A stretch of 64,000 nucleotides of DNA from Eudromia elegans (GCA_003342815.1 PTEX01000055.1:1725708-1789707), one strand, 5' to 3'; shown: positions 37,801 to 53,258, counted from the stretch's first letter. The notes: a model not told the origin generated them from the letters alone. Made by a program: numbers and translations.

Positions 37801-40800
37801 ATGTATTAGCTGAATTTTTACATCATTTAGACGTTTTACTACCTCATCTCCTGCTCTTCTAATTTGTGTGCCCTTCATTTGTTTTGTCAGGTTTTAGATT
37901 AATAGTTTAAGGTCAGAGGAACAATTAATATTACTTGATTTGTTCTCCTGCATAAAATACCCAATCAAACTCAGAATCTTAATTTTCGTCATGAACTGTA
38001 TGGTTTAGTTAAAAAATAACCTTTTCAAAAAAGCCAACCAACCCTAATATCAGAGAGTCCACTACATCTGGAAGCCATACTCGTGTTTAGCTAGCTTAAC
38101 CAATGTGCCACTATTAGAAATTTGCTTTTACATTTCTAGTCTTTATTGGCTTCCTTCAACGTTTGATTTTTGATCTGTTTCTGTAAATTATAACTAGAGA
38201 GTCTGCTTTCCCTAAGAAGGTGCTTGCCAGTTATCAGTATGCATGGCTTGTACAGCTAGTCGATATTTATATATAATCTGGCTTAGAATAGGCAAATTTC
38301 ATTGCATAAATATTTTATTTAGCCATTTCCTTACAGAGAGACACTACCCTTAAAAGTCCACAAAAGTTATGTTTTATCATTCTTCAGGCTTCTACTTAAA
38401 TCCCCCTTAAGTTGTGAATATTTTATGAGCTTCTGGTATGCCTTTGGACATACTTAAATCTATCATAATATTATTATTATTCAGAACAACAATCTTTTCT
38501 TAATATTTTATTTGATAGTGTCTGAGGATTTTTTGTCATCCAATTGTTCATCTAGTATGAAGATTTCAGGCAATGCAATAAAATCTTGTAAAGTCCAGCA
38601 AATATAATTTGTCATTTAACTTAAGGAAAAATATATATATATATGTCAGTAGAAATCAGTCAGCTGCATATTCAAGTTTGCATGAGATTTCACAAAGTCT
38701 TTAGTCCAGTGTTACCTGAAAGGAATCATTATAACACCATTTATAAAGAATCTTTTAAAAATTATAATTGTGTGTTGACTGCTGATAATAATATGCCTAC
38801 CAATAGTACACACCATTCAAATGTTTGGAAATAAATTTGTTGAGGAAATTATTGGGGTTTAAGAGGGTTGTTATTATTTGGATCATCATTTTCCCTGTTC
38901 CCTCACCACTCAAAATAGTTTCTTCAGAGGTGAATGAACAGGTGGCTCTTTAGCAGCCGCAGACCCTCTCTTCCTCCACCTGGTGCGACGTTCCTCTAGC
39001 CAATGATAAAAGAGCATATCCTGAAATAACTTGGCAGGGCAATCCCTAAATTGCCTTTAGTAAATCTGAATGTTATTAATTTGCTTTCAGTTTGATGTTC
39101 CCCCTGTTGAGCCTTAAAAGTTCTTATATTCCCATTGTGTACTTTTCCCCTCTTTTCTCTTTGTTATTCCTCTGCTTCCAGCAAGTGGAATAGAGAACTC
39201 ATGTTCTTTTATAATACTAAATACACTGAATTTTTACAGGTTTTAAGTTAGTGCTTTTTTAACACAGTTAACAAGAAAGCTTGTCTAATGGCAATATTTA
39301 GCACTTGTATTTCTAAGCACTTCTAAACTTATAAAATATGGGCAAAATGTTTGTTCTCATTACAAAAACAGTCACTCAAAAAGCAACTCTAGCTGAGATT
39401 CGTATATGACCTATTCTGTTTGAAGTTCCTCATATGTCAAAGGTGTTACAAATCACAGGTTGTTTGTTTTTGTTTTGTGTAAAAGCTTCTGCAGAATCAT
39501 GTTTGACCAGTTACACTGTAATGGTCAGTGATGATTTGTGATTCAATTTTTCTTTAATTAAGACAGACAGTATATACAAGTTTCATATGTTGTAATGCAG
39601 CTTAACGAGCTTGCTCATGTGAGACTTGAAAGTTATGAAAATTTCTTACATGAATTCATTGCTGACTGATTGAGAAATACCTGGTTTTGATGTTTTTAAT
39701 GCTCAACGTTTGTGCCAATGAAGAAGGCTAAATATTTAAAGAGACACTGATGCAAATTAGAAAACCACTTTTGTGATATGCTATTGAGAGTTTGATAGGA
39801 TTTAAGCAAACAGACCAACTGCTGATGCTGAATGTCACAGATTTCACTGTGTAAGGACTTCTGAGTTAGAAAGCTACTCACAAAGATGTAACCTCTGAAG
39901 AAAAAAAAAAAAAAATCTTCTTTCTAAATCTGTTTAAAACTCACCCAAACCATTATGCCTTCAAGCAGTTCCAGGCTAACTAGAGTGTTCTGCTGTGATC
40001 CAGCTTCCTGTTGTTAGAGATGGGAGTGTTACCCAGGGTTTGTTTTCGTCCTTAAGCTGCAGTATCTTCTCTTTCAATCTCGCCTGCTCAGAGATTAAGA
40101 TCCAAAATACAGTACCCCAAGCAGATGACTAAATTCTACATAGAGTCTGACTTAAAAATATCAGTCAAAAAAGCCTCCTGCCCAGTGCCTGCCTAACCCT
40201 GAAAAGAGCCTCTGTGAACATCTAAGGATTTTTTTGACTGAATGCATGGCAAGGAAAAAGAGTGATTTTCTAAGTCCCTCCATTAAGTGATTTGTTTTTG
40301 TTTAAATTTATGCTTTGATGCATCTGCTCAGGTTCACTCTAAATCTTGAGAGGTTTGATCCAGATGATAGCTGGGAGTACAGCAGAAAATACAACAGATA
40401 TATGTGACCTCCTTCAGAAAGCATGCTGGAGGAGATTCATTGACATTTTTGTAGTTGTTTTATTTTTATTTTTTGATCTTTTTCTTCTGCTTGGAATGCA
40501 GTAATAGCTTTTTCAACTTCACTTTTAACTTTAGAAAGTGTAAATGCAAGTCATTTTACTCCTAACTGAATACTCTTCCCAGTAGATGGGAGGTTGCTGC
40601 CTTTTGTTCCTAGTTCTCCTGAAGCCTTGACTGTCACTTTCTTCTGGTCACACTGGGCGGAGATAGTTCTGCAGGTGGATAATCAGGTCACGCTGCTGGG
40701 AAATCAAAGTAGCAAATTTGAAATAATTGCGTAATTGTGGATTGAAGGGAGAAAGGAATTGAGGTTCATGAACAGAACTCTGAAGAAGAAGGAAATTCAC

Positions 40801-43800
40801 ATGTATCTGCATACTCAGAATTTCGTTGGACTACCTGTATGAGGTTTCTTTCTCAGAAGAGGATTGGCTTTGTGAATTGTTGTTCTGAAGTCTCGTCTCT
40901 TCTCCCCAATGGTGTAACAAGCATGGGCTCAAATAGCAGTCCTTGAAAAAGTAGGAAGCACAGCACAACAGGCCCTCAAATTTCCTCATAATCAGCAGAC
41001 ATTTCACTAAACTTGAGGCCCGCAGGTCCAGTATCAGCAGGAGAATAATGGACAAGTATCTGTCTTGTTTTAACATCTCCTTTGCTTGCAAGGAACAGAG
41101 ACTGTTTCGAATGATCATTTTAGAAGATACTTCTGAAGAAAGGAAGTAAGAGGCTTTGGAAAATGAGACTTTCTGAAATATCTTCATGGTTCTTGTGTTT
41201 TAAGAAATACTCTCTAAAGCAGTCTGGTATTTACAACCTAAGCATTGGAAACTTAGGCTACTGCATGAAAAATCACAGCATGATAATGAAGTTGCACTGA
41301 ATACTTCAATGAGCATCAGGGCTAACAAGGCCTGATGTCTTGCCGTTTTTTGTTTTCTGCTTGATTAGTCTCAAAATGAAGATTTTCCTCCTGGTGCTTA
41401 ATAGGTTATTTGGTGTCTAATAAAATGAAAGAGCAACCTCTGAACTGGAGCACTTTGGAGCACTTTTTTCTGTCCTCCTGTAGTTTCACAAAACAGGGAG
41501 CTTGTTGCACTAGAAGTCTGCCTTTTCCTCAGCTTCAGTTGAAAATCCAAGGAATATACATCATTAGGACTGAATGTAGGCAAGCATAGCGACAGCATCG
41601 ATACCATACACCTTGTTTCCTTATGAATCTGTGGTAGAATGTATAGCCATGTGCTTTCTTTCCATTTACCATGAGATTATGAACTAAATAAAACTGAAGT
41701 GCTGTAGTCACAGAAGCAATTAGTAGAAGCAAGAAAAAGATTGAGTTCATTTCAAACAGAAGCTGGTCCTTAAAAATGAACCAAAAATCTATGAACACAT
41801 AAGATGGACTGTGTTCTGTAAATATAACGTGAAAATCAGTTGCTTCTCTCAGACCTCAGTTTTAGAGCTGCCAGAACATGAGCGACTTGACTGATTTCCA
41901 CACCAAGGGAGTGGGTGGGATCATGCGAGGGGGGCAGCAGAGTGTGTCAGCAGTGCAGTGCACAACTGCCTGCACAATCACGGCTTCTGATGCAGATCTT
42001 TTGGTCGTTTAAGTAGAAAGGACTATTGATTTTGCTGTAGAGACAGAGGATAGACCTCTACCTTCTGATTTCCAGCTTTAGCTTTAGGTGGTATTCGATG
42101 ACTAAGATTAGAGAAACTGATACTCAGTTATGTATTTACCTGGGAAGTACCTTGTGGTTTATTGGGTCCTATTGTTTAACCTACTAGTTTGAGTGTTGTG
42201 AACACATGAATTTTACTGGAAAGATAAGGCTTATTTAAGACACACTTCTCAAACTGTATTATATGTCTTCTGGAAATAGACATTTGTAAACAAAGCAATC
42301 ATGAAAAAAACACTGCTTGCAGAGAAGCAGTTAAGGGATTGCAACTGCAAAGTTACTGATAAAATTAAACATTTTTACTTGCATTGGATAGTTTATTGTA
42401 TATAAAGATTTGTGTAGTATTCATGAAAGCCAGCCTTGCAATTATAAGTTCTTATAAATAAAATACAATTAAGTGACAGATAAAAATAAAATGTCTGGAA
42501 GAAACAGTTGTTTTGTCTGTAAACCAACTGTCTATGTTTGCAAATGACTAAGAATAAGATCAAAACAGTTTTTTTCAGTATTCATTAATATACAGTATAG
42601 TTTTCCAATTTATGCAATCTATATGAGTAAGCCTGCGAGATGAGAAGGTTTTCTTATATAAGTGAAGAACAATTTATAACATGGAAGTACCACTTAATTT
42701 CCCAGCTCTTCTGCACCACAGTCTGTCTTGGGAAGAGTAATAAAAGTAATTCTTGCAAGAATAGTTATTTTATGGAAAATTACTATTAGAAAACTTATTT
42801 TGTTTTCAGTGATAGAGATAAAATGGTATGAATGACAGAGATAAGATGGTATCATGGGATAATAAATTCTTTCTGCATTGAAAAAAATCCATTTTGTATT
42901 TTTTTAAAAAGCATTTATTCAGTGAGCTGTGAGTTCAGTTAATAGACTTATAGAACATAAATATTTAGTGTCAACTTTAATTTATTCTAAGATACTTGTT
43001 GAAAACTCATGGTGAAGGCCATGGGAATTTTTATAGCTTTTGAGAAGCTAAGATTTTACTCCTGGTATGAGACTTTGTATTGGATATTTAATTTAGCTTT
43101 CTTAAAAAATATAATTCTTTTTCCTTAGTATTCTGAACAGACCCACATTCAGTGTTAAAATACCACTTTCTAATGCCTATATGTGTTCTCAATGGGCTGC
43201 CAAAATTGAACCAAACTGATAGCTGTGAATATAACATGTAGAGAGTATTAATCTGCCTGATAAACCATATCCTTTCCAGCACAGACCCAGGGAAAGTAAG
43301 ATGTACAGGTACTCCATTGGCCCGACCAGCAGCTTTTGGTCCTGAATGTCTTCTACCTGTCTTTTCTTTCTTGTATCATGCCTTTCTATGAGTTCAGTCA
43401 TTCTAAAACATAACCAGGTTATGGACTATAGGGCAACTGTCCGTGCTTACAGAAATGAAACAAAACAAGGAATCTACTAGTTTCTTTCGGCACTGAAGTC
43501 TGTATTGTCTCAAGATCTGTCAAAAAGTTTTGGGTTAAGCAAAGGAAGAGATAGAACCAGTTCTCATATCCTGACACAAGCAAAAGCTTTCAGAGTGGGA
43601 AGGAAAGATCCTGTCAGAATTGCCTTGAAGCTGAGGGACAGGAAATAACCTCTGCAGTTCGGAGTGACTGATTCATTTTTGCCAGGCTCCCAGGCAAGTC
43701 CTGGGCACATTGTGGTCTTCTGTGTCAAACACTGCTGATAAGTCTAATGAAGTAAGTGTGGGTGTCTTCCTCCTGCCTGCACCAGGCAGGAAATAGGGCA

Positions 43801-44135
43801 CCAGCAAGACTGAAACACTCTGAATATTGTAACTAAGTCTGAAAAACCAGCTGTGTAGGTTAGGATCATTGGCAGATAATTCAAATTCTCTTGAAGAATA
43901 TGTGGGTTTTTTTTTCTAATAATTTGTATGGACATTTTTCCTAAGTATAAATGTAGTGCCTGGAGACAACTATAAGACTTAAAAGTTGAGATTTTTTCCA
44001 ACCTGTAACCTGAGTATAAACACTTGATTGTTTCATGTTGGTTTAAAACATGTGCTTATGTGTGGTAGTTACTTTAGGTTGCTCAGGATTTTGTTAATCC
44101 AGGTCCTTAATGACTCCAATGAACTTTGGACAATC

Positions 44136-44170
44136 TTTTTTTTTTTTTTTAAATTTTTTTTAATTTTTTA
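44136..44170 (+). repeat. T-rich run
   Basis: T15, then AAA, T9, AA and T6. Low-complexity intronic DNA. Confidence 0.8.
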
Positions 44171-44878
44171 ACTGTAGTAACTATATTCACATCTTTCATA
44201 TCCTCATATCTTGAAATCTGTTTTCATACCTTTTGGATATATAATAACTCCAAAGTTTTAAAATCAACCTCTTTAAGGCATTTTCGGAAACATATATAAG
44301 AAAATGTGTATGCAGTCATAAAATTGATCATTTTTTTTCCTTCGCCAACTAATACAGCCATCCTGAAAAAACAGATCATTATTAAGTGTTTTTAAAGACT
44401 TTTCTCTTTTAGCATAAAATTGCTATAAGAATATTTAGTTCAAGATTGCTTCTCTGAATTACAAGTTCTTGAAAAGGGTTTATAATGGCAATATGCAGCA
44501 GTTCCCTCCTGTTATAGTCTTCATTCATATTTTTGTAAGTAATGGGGGAACTGCTAGTAACCCTGATATAGATAACATAACCATTCTCACTTTTATATTC
44601 TTGTCTTTGAAAAACTGTTGCATCTGCAGGATTTGTTGCAGCACTTTAATTTGGTGTAAGAAAGGCCATCAGGCTATCGTATATATTTCATAAGAAAAAA
44701 TCCTGCTCAGCTTTTGCTGAAACAGAAACTGTTGACAGTTGTCTCATTTCCTTTTTTTTTCTTACATTTTACAGCAGAACTGGGGCCTAATAATAGAATG
44801 GTGCTGCATAAGCTTTTTGGAGCTGAGCTGCCTTCTCTGACAAACTGAGTACTACAGAAGCCCCTGAGCTTTACATAC

Positions 44879-44882
44879 GCAC

Positions 44883-44922
<40 letters not shown>
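44879..44922 (+). repeat. (AC)n/(ACAT)n microsatellite
   Basis: ACAC and ACAT units followed by an uninterrupted (AC)11-type run. The Cys/Val-rich minus-strand frame here is an artefact of the repeat. Likely polymorphic. Confidence 0.9.
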
Positions 44923-47880
44923 TTATAAATAACCAGGCCAAGCTGTCTCTTCTTCAGAACTGGCCTCTATCAAACCTGACAAAGCTCCTTGCAGAAGAAA
45001 CAGAGTTGAACTCCCACTCCTCATAAATGCTTCCCCCATCCAGGCCATTTTGGTCCTCTGTACAGTTTCCCTTCCTTTCCCCCCGCAGCCTGCCCGGTGA
45101 CACAAGCACATAATCATCACAGACCTTCCTTGATATCAAATTGAGAAAATCGTGGGTTGGAAGAGAAAAAGCAGTGGAGTAGGTTCTTACAGTTGCCACC
45201 GTTGGTTCGCTTTTTCCTTTCAAAAAGAGCAATGGATTACATATGAACAACTACTGTTTCAGTTGTAAAGTGTACCAAATTTAGGGAAGAGCAGCTTTCA
45301 GGTTGCCCATGCTTAATTGTTGCTGCTTTGTCGTTTTAAAGTGTGCAATAATTTAGAACAACTTTATAGAATACAAAATTTTATTATTATCCATGTCTCA
45401 TTCAGTCCTTAGGATAAATGCACGAGGGTCAGAAATGAGACTGCATGTGCAACATTAATTTTGCTATTTTTAGATTAGTACTTTATTTTGCAACATTAAT
45501 GATTTTAATTAATTAAATTGAATTTTAAAATCTTTTGCTCAATCCTCGTATGTAGACAAATGCAACTAAATCTAATAAGCAAATATCTGGGAAATTTATA
45601 TTTTAGAAAAGTATATAGGTCAGATATATCTTCATTTCAATCATGTGAGGAAATTATTCTTGCTAAAATTTATTTGACCATAAAACCCTGATAATAATCA
45701 ACTGCACTTAACAAAGGATGTCATATCATAAATGTCCTTATCTAGTTTTTGTTTACCATTGTTGAGTCCATGCATGTAATGAAGCCATAGCTAGAATTTT
45801 TAACTGTAAAATTCTAAGACATTCAGCACTATGAACAAAACAAATTTTAGAGAATATGACACAGATCCTATTATAAAAATGTTATTAGTATGCATAACTC
45901 AAACTCATTATGGAGAGGACTACCCTGCCTTATACTTGTATTCCTTACTATATCAAGATTATAGTTGCATTTATCAAATTATAATACTTACGAATATTGC
46001 ACATTGGCTGCAGTGCAGACTTCTTTGCAGAGTAACTTTTTTTTTTTTGCATTTAATTTTATCTAATTATGTTTATGATTTTTACTAGTTACAGCATACA
46101 CTTCTTGCCAATACTCTTTGCAGTTCTTGTTTCACTTTTACTCATTAGTTCTCAAGGGTCAAACTGAGAAGCAAGAAAAAAGCTTGAGTGAGATAACTGC
46201 ACTTCTTTATGCCTCAGTCCCTTCTGGCAGTTTTTAAAATTATATTCTTCTGCCTCCTTGACTTTGCTGCAAGTTCAATCCTTTCTCCATCTGGCTGTAG
46301 AAGTGTTAACTTCCACATATAGTTAAAGAATATAATACCAGTGCTTATGTTCTTTAAAATATTCTTCCAAAATATTTTTTGTTGATCCAATAGAACTGAT
46401 TTCTGCAGTTTTAAGCCTAATTTCTAAATGGGAAGAGAGAAAACTACAAACACTGTGTGCAGGGCAGAGTCAGAAGGCACATGTGGTGTTGAGTACTGTA
46501 GAAGAGAAGATAAAATGGTAGGCAGGATTGTTTTGCTGCTCTTCCTCTTCTTAGAAGGATATGTTTTTAGAGATCATCTTTGTAGAAATGTTTATGCTTG
46601 TCCTTAGAAGAGGCCATCTGAACAGGAAGATTAACGTACTGATGCTGGTGTTTGTGGTTAAAATATAAAGTAGTACAATTTCCCATCAAGTTTTGACAAC
46701 ATACAAGACCAAAGTACATTTAGTTGCCTTAAAATTTATTTTATTGTCTTTTGAAGATACACACAAAAATATTTCACATGGGATTCTGTGCAGGTATTTA
46801 CTGCTCTCCATGCATCAAGAGAGAATTCTATCAATCATAATTGTACTTGCAATCTGCAGTTTTTCTTTCCTTTGTTGCTTCTTAGCAGTTAATGTAAAAC
46901 TATTAGATGTATATTAATACTTCAGGTTGAGTGAAAAAAAAAAGTTGTTGAAATCTTAAATAGAAAATTAAATTATGTGTTTTGTATAAGTCATTCTTTA
47001 AAAAAACAGATATACAGTTTATATCCTAGGAATATATTACAACCAAAAATATATTTTGCTTGGGTCTTAAAAATAGTCACTAAAAAAAAAAAAAAACCAA
47101 AACCCAAAACACCACCACCTTGATTGATGGAGTTGCCAAATAAGTGATTAAATTGGTTTTCTCTAGAAATATTACCTCTGCATAGATGTATACAAAAGGA
47201 GGAGTAAACAATTATGTGTATTCTCAGAAAAGACATCTTTCTTTGGTTATATTTCTATTACACAAATTTAAATTATTTCAAAGAGAGGAGATATGGAGAA
47301 TTCTAAATTCAGCTTTTTTTCTTACTTCATCAGATGCACTGGAGTTTTTTAATTTTTTTTGATGTTTTGATATAGTTTTATAAGATAAGTTAATAATTAA
47401 CAATATTTTGGTTCCTAAATTTATTTTATCTATTTATAAGTGGAGGTAAGGAGTATTTTTCATATGATAAGAAAAATCACATAAACTCAAGAATTCACTT
47501 GTTCAAATTGGATTTGTTTGTATGGATTAGAACCAACTAGAGTTTAAAATTTTCAGTACTGTCCTGGGGGTGGGGAGGAATCAATAAATTAACCATTTTG
47601 TGTATTAATTTAACCAGTTTATGGTTATTTATTCCTGTACCTGAAAATTTTGGGTTCTGTTGGGTTTTGTTTTTCCCTAGTTTGAAAGATATGCTTTCAA
47701 TTTCTGCCCTTATTTCTAAATTCTGTGTCATATATCTGAATCTATACCTAATTTTTGAAGGAGTTATTTAAATTGAAGTATTAACACATAAATTGCCAAC
47801 ATAAAAAGATATAGCCCAACTGATTATATATTTCTCTTTCTGTACACTGCAAGCTGTGATTGTTGGTTCTATAGTAAGCC

Positions 47881-47976
47881 TACTTTTTCCTTTTTGACTT
47901 GTTTGTACTACTGCTTTTTTCATATTTATTAAGCAAAGCAGTAGTACAAACAAGTGAAAGAGAAAAAGGAAAAAAG
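47881..47976. repeat. Perfect 21-bp inverted repeat with imperfect extension to about 40-bp arms
   Basis: The left arm (47897-47917) and right arm (47935-47955) are exact reverse complements over 21 bp around a 17-nt spacer. Pairing continues imperfectly outward: the T/C-rich flank at 47881-47896 is nearly complementary to the A/G-rich flank at 47956-47976. A stem this long in intronic DNA is unusual and most simply reflects a local inverted duplication by template switching. A (GA)n-rich tract follows directly. Confidence 0.85.
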
Positions 47977-48005
47977 AGAGAGAGGGAGAGAGAGGGAGAA
48001 AAAAG
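47956..48005 (+). repeat. (GA)n-rich low-complexity tract
   Basis: GAGAGAGGGAGAGAGAGGGAG-like purine-only sequence abutting the right arm of the 47.9-kb hairpin. It could be part of the same rearrangement. Confidence 0.75.
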
Positions 48006-51000
48006 TATGAAAAAAGACTTTCTGCCATTCTGTTGACCCTAAGCCATTTAGAATACATTTGCCTAGAAGTAAAATTAATGGATTCTTTTCACGTTTATCA
48101 AAATATTGGAATTTTGAAGGTGCTAAATGAGAGACTATTTGGATAGCTTTCTTCTTTTGATATCCCGTTTTTAGGTGACTCGTCAGAAATCTCAGATAAT
48201 TACCTTCACTGTGAATTCTGGTGCTTCTAATTATCTAGAAGTAATGGTCTTTAATGGTCTTTCACTTCCCTCTCATTGTGAAAGAATAAACCTCAGTTAC
48301 TTTTTAGATCTAATTTCAACTTGCCGTTTTATAGCAATTCTTGAAATAGTAGTCATCCACGCAGTTCTATTCTTGATGGCTTCAACAAGGCTAATTACAT
48401 ATCCCACACTGAGGTGCACATTATGCTGATAACAAAATTGTCTGCCAGGACACGCTTATGAAGTTTAGTAGATCTAAACAAGCAAGGAAAAGAAAATCAA
48501 GAGCTTTTCCCTTCTTTCCACAGCTAACACCCTATTAAAGGACTATGATTAACATAACGAGTTACTGTGGTAGAGATTTATGCAAACCTTTAAAAAATTA
48601 TACTGATTCCTGTAGTTTTTTTATAATTTGGGGAGCTGCCATACTATACATAGTTCTCTGTTATATTTCCTATTAATTTGTTATGGGATAACATGACTTA
48701 CTGGGAAATAAAAAATGTCATTGTCTTCATGTGTTACTGAGATTTATTCTTTCCAATCCAATCACAAGGGAAATGTATGTGACTGGCACTTTGCCAGCAA
48801 GAGTCCTAGTCTTGAATCTGTTTTACTCTATGCTGCTGATTTCATAGTGTTCCTGTCTGAAAAACTCCACGGTTCTGCGTTGCCTCTGAAACCAGATAGC
48901 AGATACTGTTTAATTAGGCATTGCAGTTGTTACAAGACATTGCAAATGCAAGCGTGGGCATGGACTGCATCCAACATTTTAGGCTCTTTGTCCTCAAGAA
49001 GCAATGCAGAATCTGCAGCTTTGTGACTGAGCTCCCTCTCTAAAATCCTCGAGAAGGGCCTCAAAAAGGCAGTCCATGGAACGCCTGCTCCAATGAGGTG
49101 CCTCTTGTGCCTGCTCAATAGGGAATGTGAAACATATGTGCCAGGAATCTCAGCATCATGGATACATCAGCTGTGACTCAGAGGTACCTCATCCACTTGG
49201 AATCAAAGGAGTGAAGTGTTTTGCAGAGTTTCCAGCTCCTACCAGTATTCTTTGAACAAATTTGGCCAGCACGTGTTCCCAGAGCTACTGTTACAGCTGC
49301 TGTTTTCTAGTACAGTAATGTTGAGATAATTCGGCCAAGTGGTGTAAGGCGTAAATATGATTCCTTGTTCAACCCGAGGAGATTCAAATCCACTCTTCCC
49401 AGGAAAGATTCCATCTGTATAAATATATGTTCCACCATTCCCATTGTTTTCTGAATTTCATTTTCATGGGATGGTGACCAGAAAGAACAGATGGCAACTT
49501 TTACATTTTTGGAGGGAGAATGCTAAATTGGAAGAAACTAATCTCTACTCCCCCAGCCCGCGCCCCACCCCTCCCCCCTAAAAAAAAAAAAAGAGGCTTC
49601 CTTGCTAACTTAGTTTACTAGAACAGCTTGACACAGTAAGATCTAAGGCGAGAATGGAAGAGGGAACATTGTGCCAAGGAAAATCCTGCTGTGGCTCTGC
49701 AGTGTAGTATATGCTAAAGCATATTTTGACTTAGAAAAGCATATATACTTACCTCTGTGCTATTCTCTGTCCTTTTACAACTGTGTTGATATCAGAGTTT
49801 TCATAAATAACCAACAAGCTTATGTGTAGAGGCATTATAAATTATTTTGATTTCACTTTAAGAAAAGCAGACGAAAATAAGCACCATAATGGTTCTAGAA
49901 AAGCAAACACATTAAAATAATAGAATGACGGGTAAGTTGCTACTGTATAACTGTTTAATTCTTAGTATCTGCACTCTTTATTGATTTAGAGTGATCCTAG
50001 AGTTGATAAAAAATTATTTATGCTGTACATCAATATTGTAGTTAAAGTCAATTTCTTTTATCTCATCTTGAACTGTCATTAGAGTACATTCACCATTCAA
50101 TGAAATGTAAACTTAAAATAGCTGGTAATATAGAAAGGTTATATTGATATAACAGATATTTTCAGTGCCAAAATATAATGTTTTGCTATACTATGTTATG
50201 TAACAATGCAAAACTAGATGTCAAAATGTATTTTTTCCTGTTTTTAACTTGCAAATATACTGATGATTTTTACAGGCAGCAAAGTAACTTGTGAATATTT
50301 ACCTCAGGAGTTATTAAAATAAAGCCTGATAGTGGTTTCTATTGATCATCAGCAGAAACATACTTGAGAATATAGGCCCTTTTGGACTTCTGTGAGCAAG
50401 AATCACATTAGCTCAGAAGAGTCAACACTGGGTTTTGTACTACATTAGCACTAGAGTTGTAAAACCAGTGTCTTTCTTTTCTACTCTTTTGCTGATGGAT
50501 TTGGCAGAGCAAATTTTAGAAACTCACATTCTTTTGCTAATCTTGCTTGGCATCTTTATACAGCAAAACATCATTAAAAGTCTGGACCTGCTTTGCTTAA
50601 AATTCATGTGAGTTATTGTGGAATACTGAGTAGTCCCACCTGAGTAAAAATCTCTGTACCTCTTAGCTCAGGAGCTAATTAAGGTGGACTGAATCATTAT
50701 CTCAAACAAAGTAGGATAGTGCCAATCTGAAGGAAAACAGTTTGGTACAGGAGAAAAGCGCTAGAATTTTGTACCAAGAGGCTGCTTGTAGGAGGCTACG
50801 TGTACATACATTGTATGGAGAATTATATGGACTAGTCACTTCAGCAGATACCACCTACCTAGTCCTGGTGTAGTAAATTGCTATTTCTTATGCTCAAGCA
50901 GAACAGTGAAATTCTAGGGTGAGTTGATATTAAAAAAAGAGAGCAGCTCATCATGACTTAATTTTCCTATTTATATTATCTAGTAGTACCACAGGCATGG

Positions 51001-53258
51001 ACATAAAACAATGTGAACTCTGCGAAATGGTCCATTATTCTCAAACTTTAATGAGCCTCAACAATGATTTCTTTTAGCATTTATTCCCTGTCAGATAATG
51101 ACAAGCTGTCTATAGTGATCAGAAAGAACCACCATAAAACGGTATAGGGAAACTTAATTTGAAAATTAAAAAGAATTTTGTGTTAGCGTCACAGATGAGA
51201 ACACCTGTTGCCTTATTCATAAACAAATATGCCAAGTCCCTCTGGAGGAAGAGTGAAAAAGTAAGAGTTACAGTTACTCTTGCAACTCTGAAAAATATTC
51301 TGCTTTTCTAAAAACATGGTGTAGATGAAGAGCGTAGCAGAAAGTCATAAAAATATTTCTTTTTCCTATTTCCTGTTTTATTTATTCTATTGTTTTTTAT
51401 TACCTCCTAATGTATTTCTGCAGTTGGTATCCTATTTATTGCCATTTGTTTTTTATGATTTTCCAATACATATCTGAATTATTTATAAAACATTATTGCA
51501 ATAGAAGCATGTAGATATGATGCTAAGAATCATTTTTTTTATGAGACATATATTTATACAGTCCTTTATGATATGTATTTTATATGGTCAAATTCTAAAT
51601 TTTATATATACTGGAGTTCTGCAGTGTGTGTGTGTATACCCATTCCATTTGATAAATTTGGTAAAATATTATTAATATTAGTGAGACATTCGTAAAATAG
51701 GAGTCTGTTTCCAGTAACATTAGAATTAGTGAATAGGCTTGCACAGTTTTACTGTTATAGTTCTGGGCTTTGAATACTCATTTATATATTTGAACATTTT
51801 GTATTCTATGTCCTTACATGCTACACTAATCCCTCAAAAGTAAATTTGAGATGCTTTTTTTTATATGTGAACTTAATAAACTTTCATGGATAAGTTCCTC
51901 AACAACATGAAATATTATACTCTGTGTAAGATAGACTTTAAACATTGTTACAACAATATAATCAGAACAAGGAAGGCTGCAAAACAGAATAGGAAGTAAG
52001 ACTGGAACAGTTAGTATTTAATTATATGAGTAATTTTTTATCTCATCCATGTTGTGTTAAAGAGTAGTGCTGATACCAATATTCTTCCCATCATATGATC
52101 AATCATATTATATTTAATAAGATGTACAAAACAATTTCTTCCTACAGTTTGAGCAGATTTAAAAATCATTATCATTTTGTAATAGGCTTGAAGTAATCAG
52201 CATAGCAAATTAATTAACGATGGAAATCTGAATATGTACTGTGAATTACTGAGGTTCGTCAGTACTTGGTGAACAAAAGTGGGAGTTCAGGATGTTCCAG
52301 TACATTGTAGAAAGTGATGTTGCTATTAATCATTTTCTTTTGAACACTGATTTTCATTATTTTATTGAAGCTTCATATGCAAAATAAAAGGAAAATCTTA
52401 AATGTAATGTTTCTTCTAAGATACTGTTTTCATGCCCTTCTCTGATTTAAAAATGGCTGAAATCAAAAAAAATGTTCACTAAAAGCAAACATAAAATTTG
52501 ATTTTTATCATGCATTTATCAGTAACACGGACAGAGAATACACTTTTTTCCTGAGTTTTATGTGGTTTTTTTTAATTTACATTATCTACCTAAATCTTAA
52601 ATGCCCTTGATTAAGAAAATACACATGACAGCAAACGATAGCTCTGTTCTTAATCTGTTACAAAGAACATAAAAGGATTATGGTTTGCAGTTAAAGTTGT
52701 TATGACTCTAAGCTGTTTTCTGAGGGATCAAGCAGTCTTCTGCACCCTTCTTAAGAGTGACCTTATCACCTTGAAAAGCAGCCATGAAGGAGAGCTGCAA
52801 ATGGAAGATCACTGTCAGGTCAGCCTGTCATGGTGCTGACAGGTCTCTGATATAAAACCCAATTTACTGTTTAAGAAGCACATCCATTATCCTTCTGATT
52901 TTAAAATAGAACATATATCAGCAAAATGATAAAAGAAAGTGCTTAAGAATTATGAAAGTCAAGGACTATTTCATATCAGAAAGTCACAACCTCATTTGCA
53001 TATTACTGGTTAAAATTAGACTGCACGTTAGTATTCATTTGGGTCTTTTCTTCTTCTTCCAAAAAGTTAAGAGTTTGCATCAGTTGAAATTTATTCATAA
53101 TAACTCCACATATATTATTAAATGTCATTTGGATTAGCCATGCATTTTATTGTGTTTCTTTATGTAGGAGTTGGAGAGATTTTAAAAGTATCTCTACTTC
53201 TAGGCAAACTGATGAGTCAGTATTTTGAAAAAAAATCTGTCCTTTTGATCCTGATTTG

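Noticed and set aside
44707..44922. Cys/Val-rich minus-strand frame resembling a secreted peptide
   Set aside because: It is the reverse reading of the AC/ACAT microsatellite.
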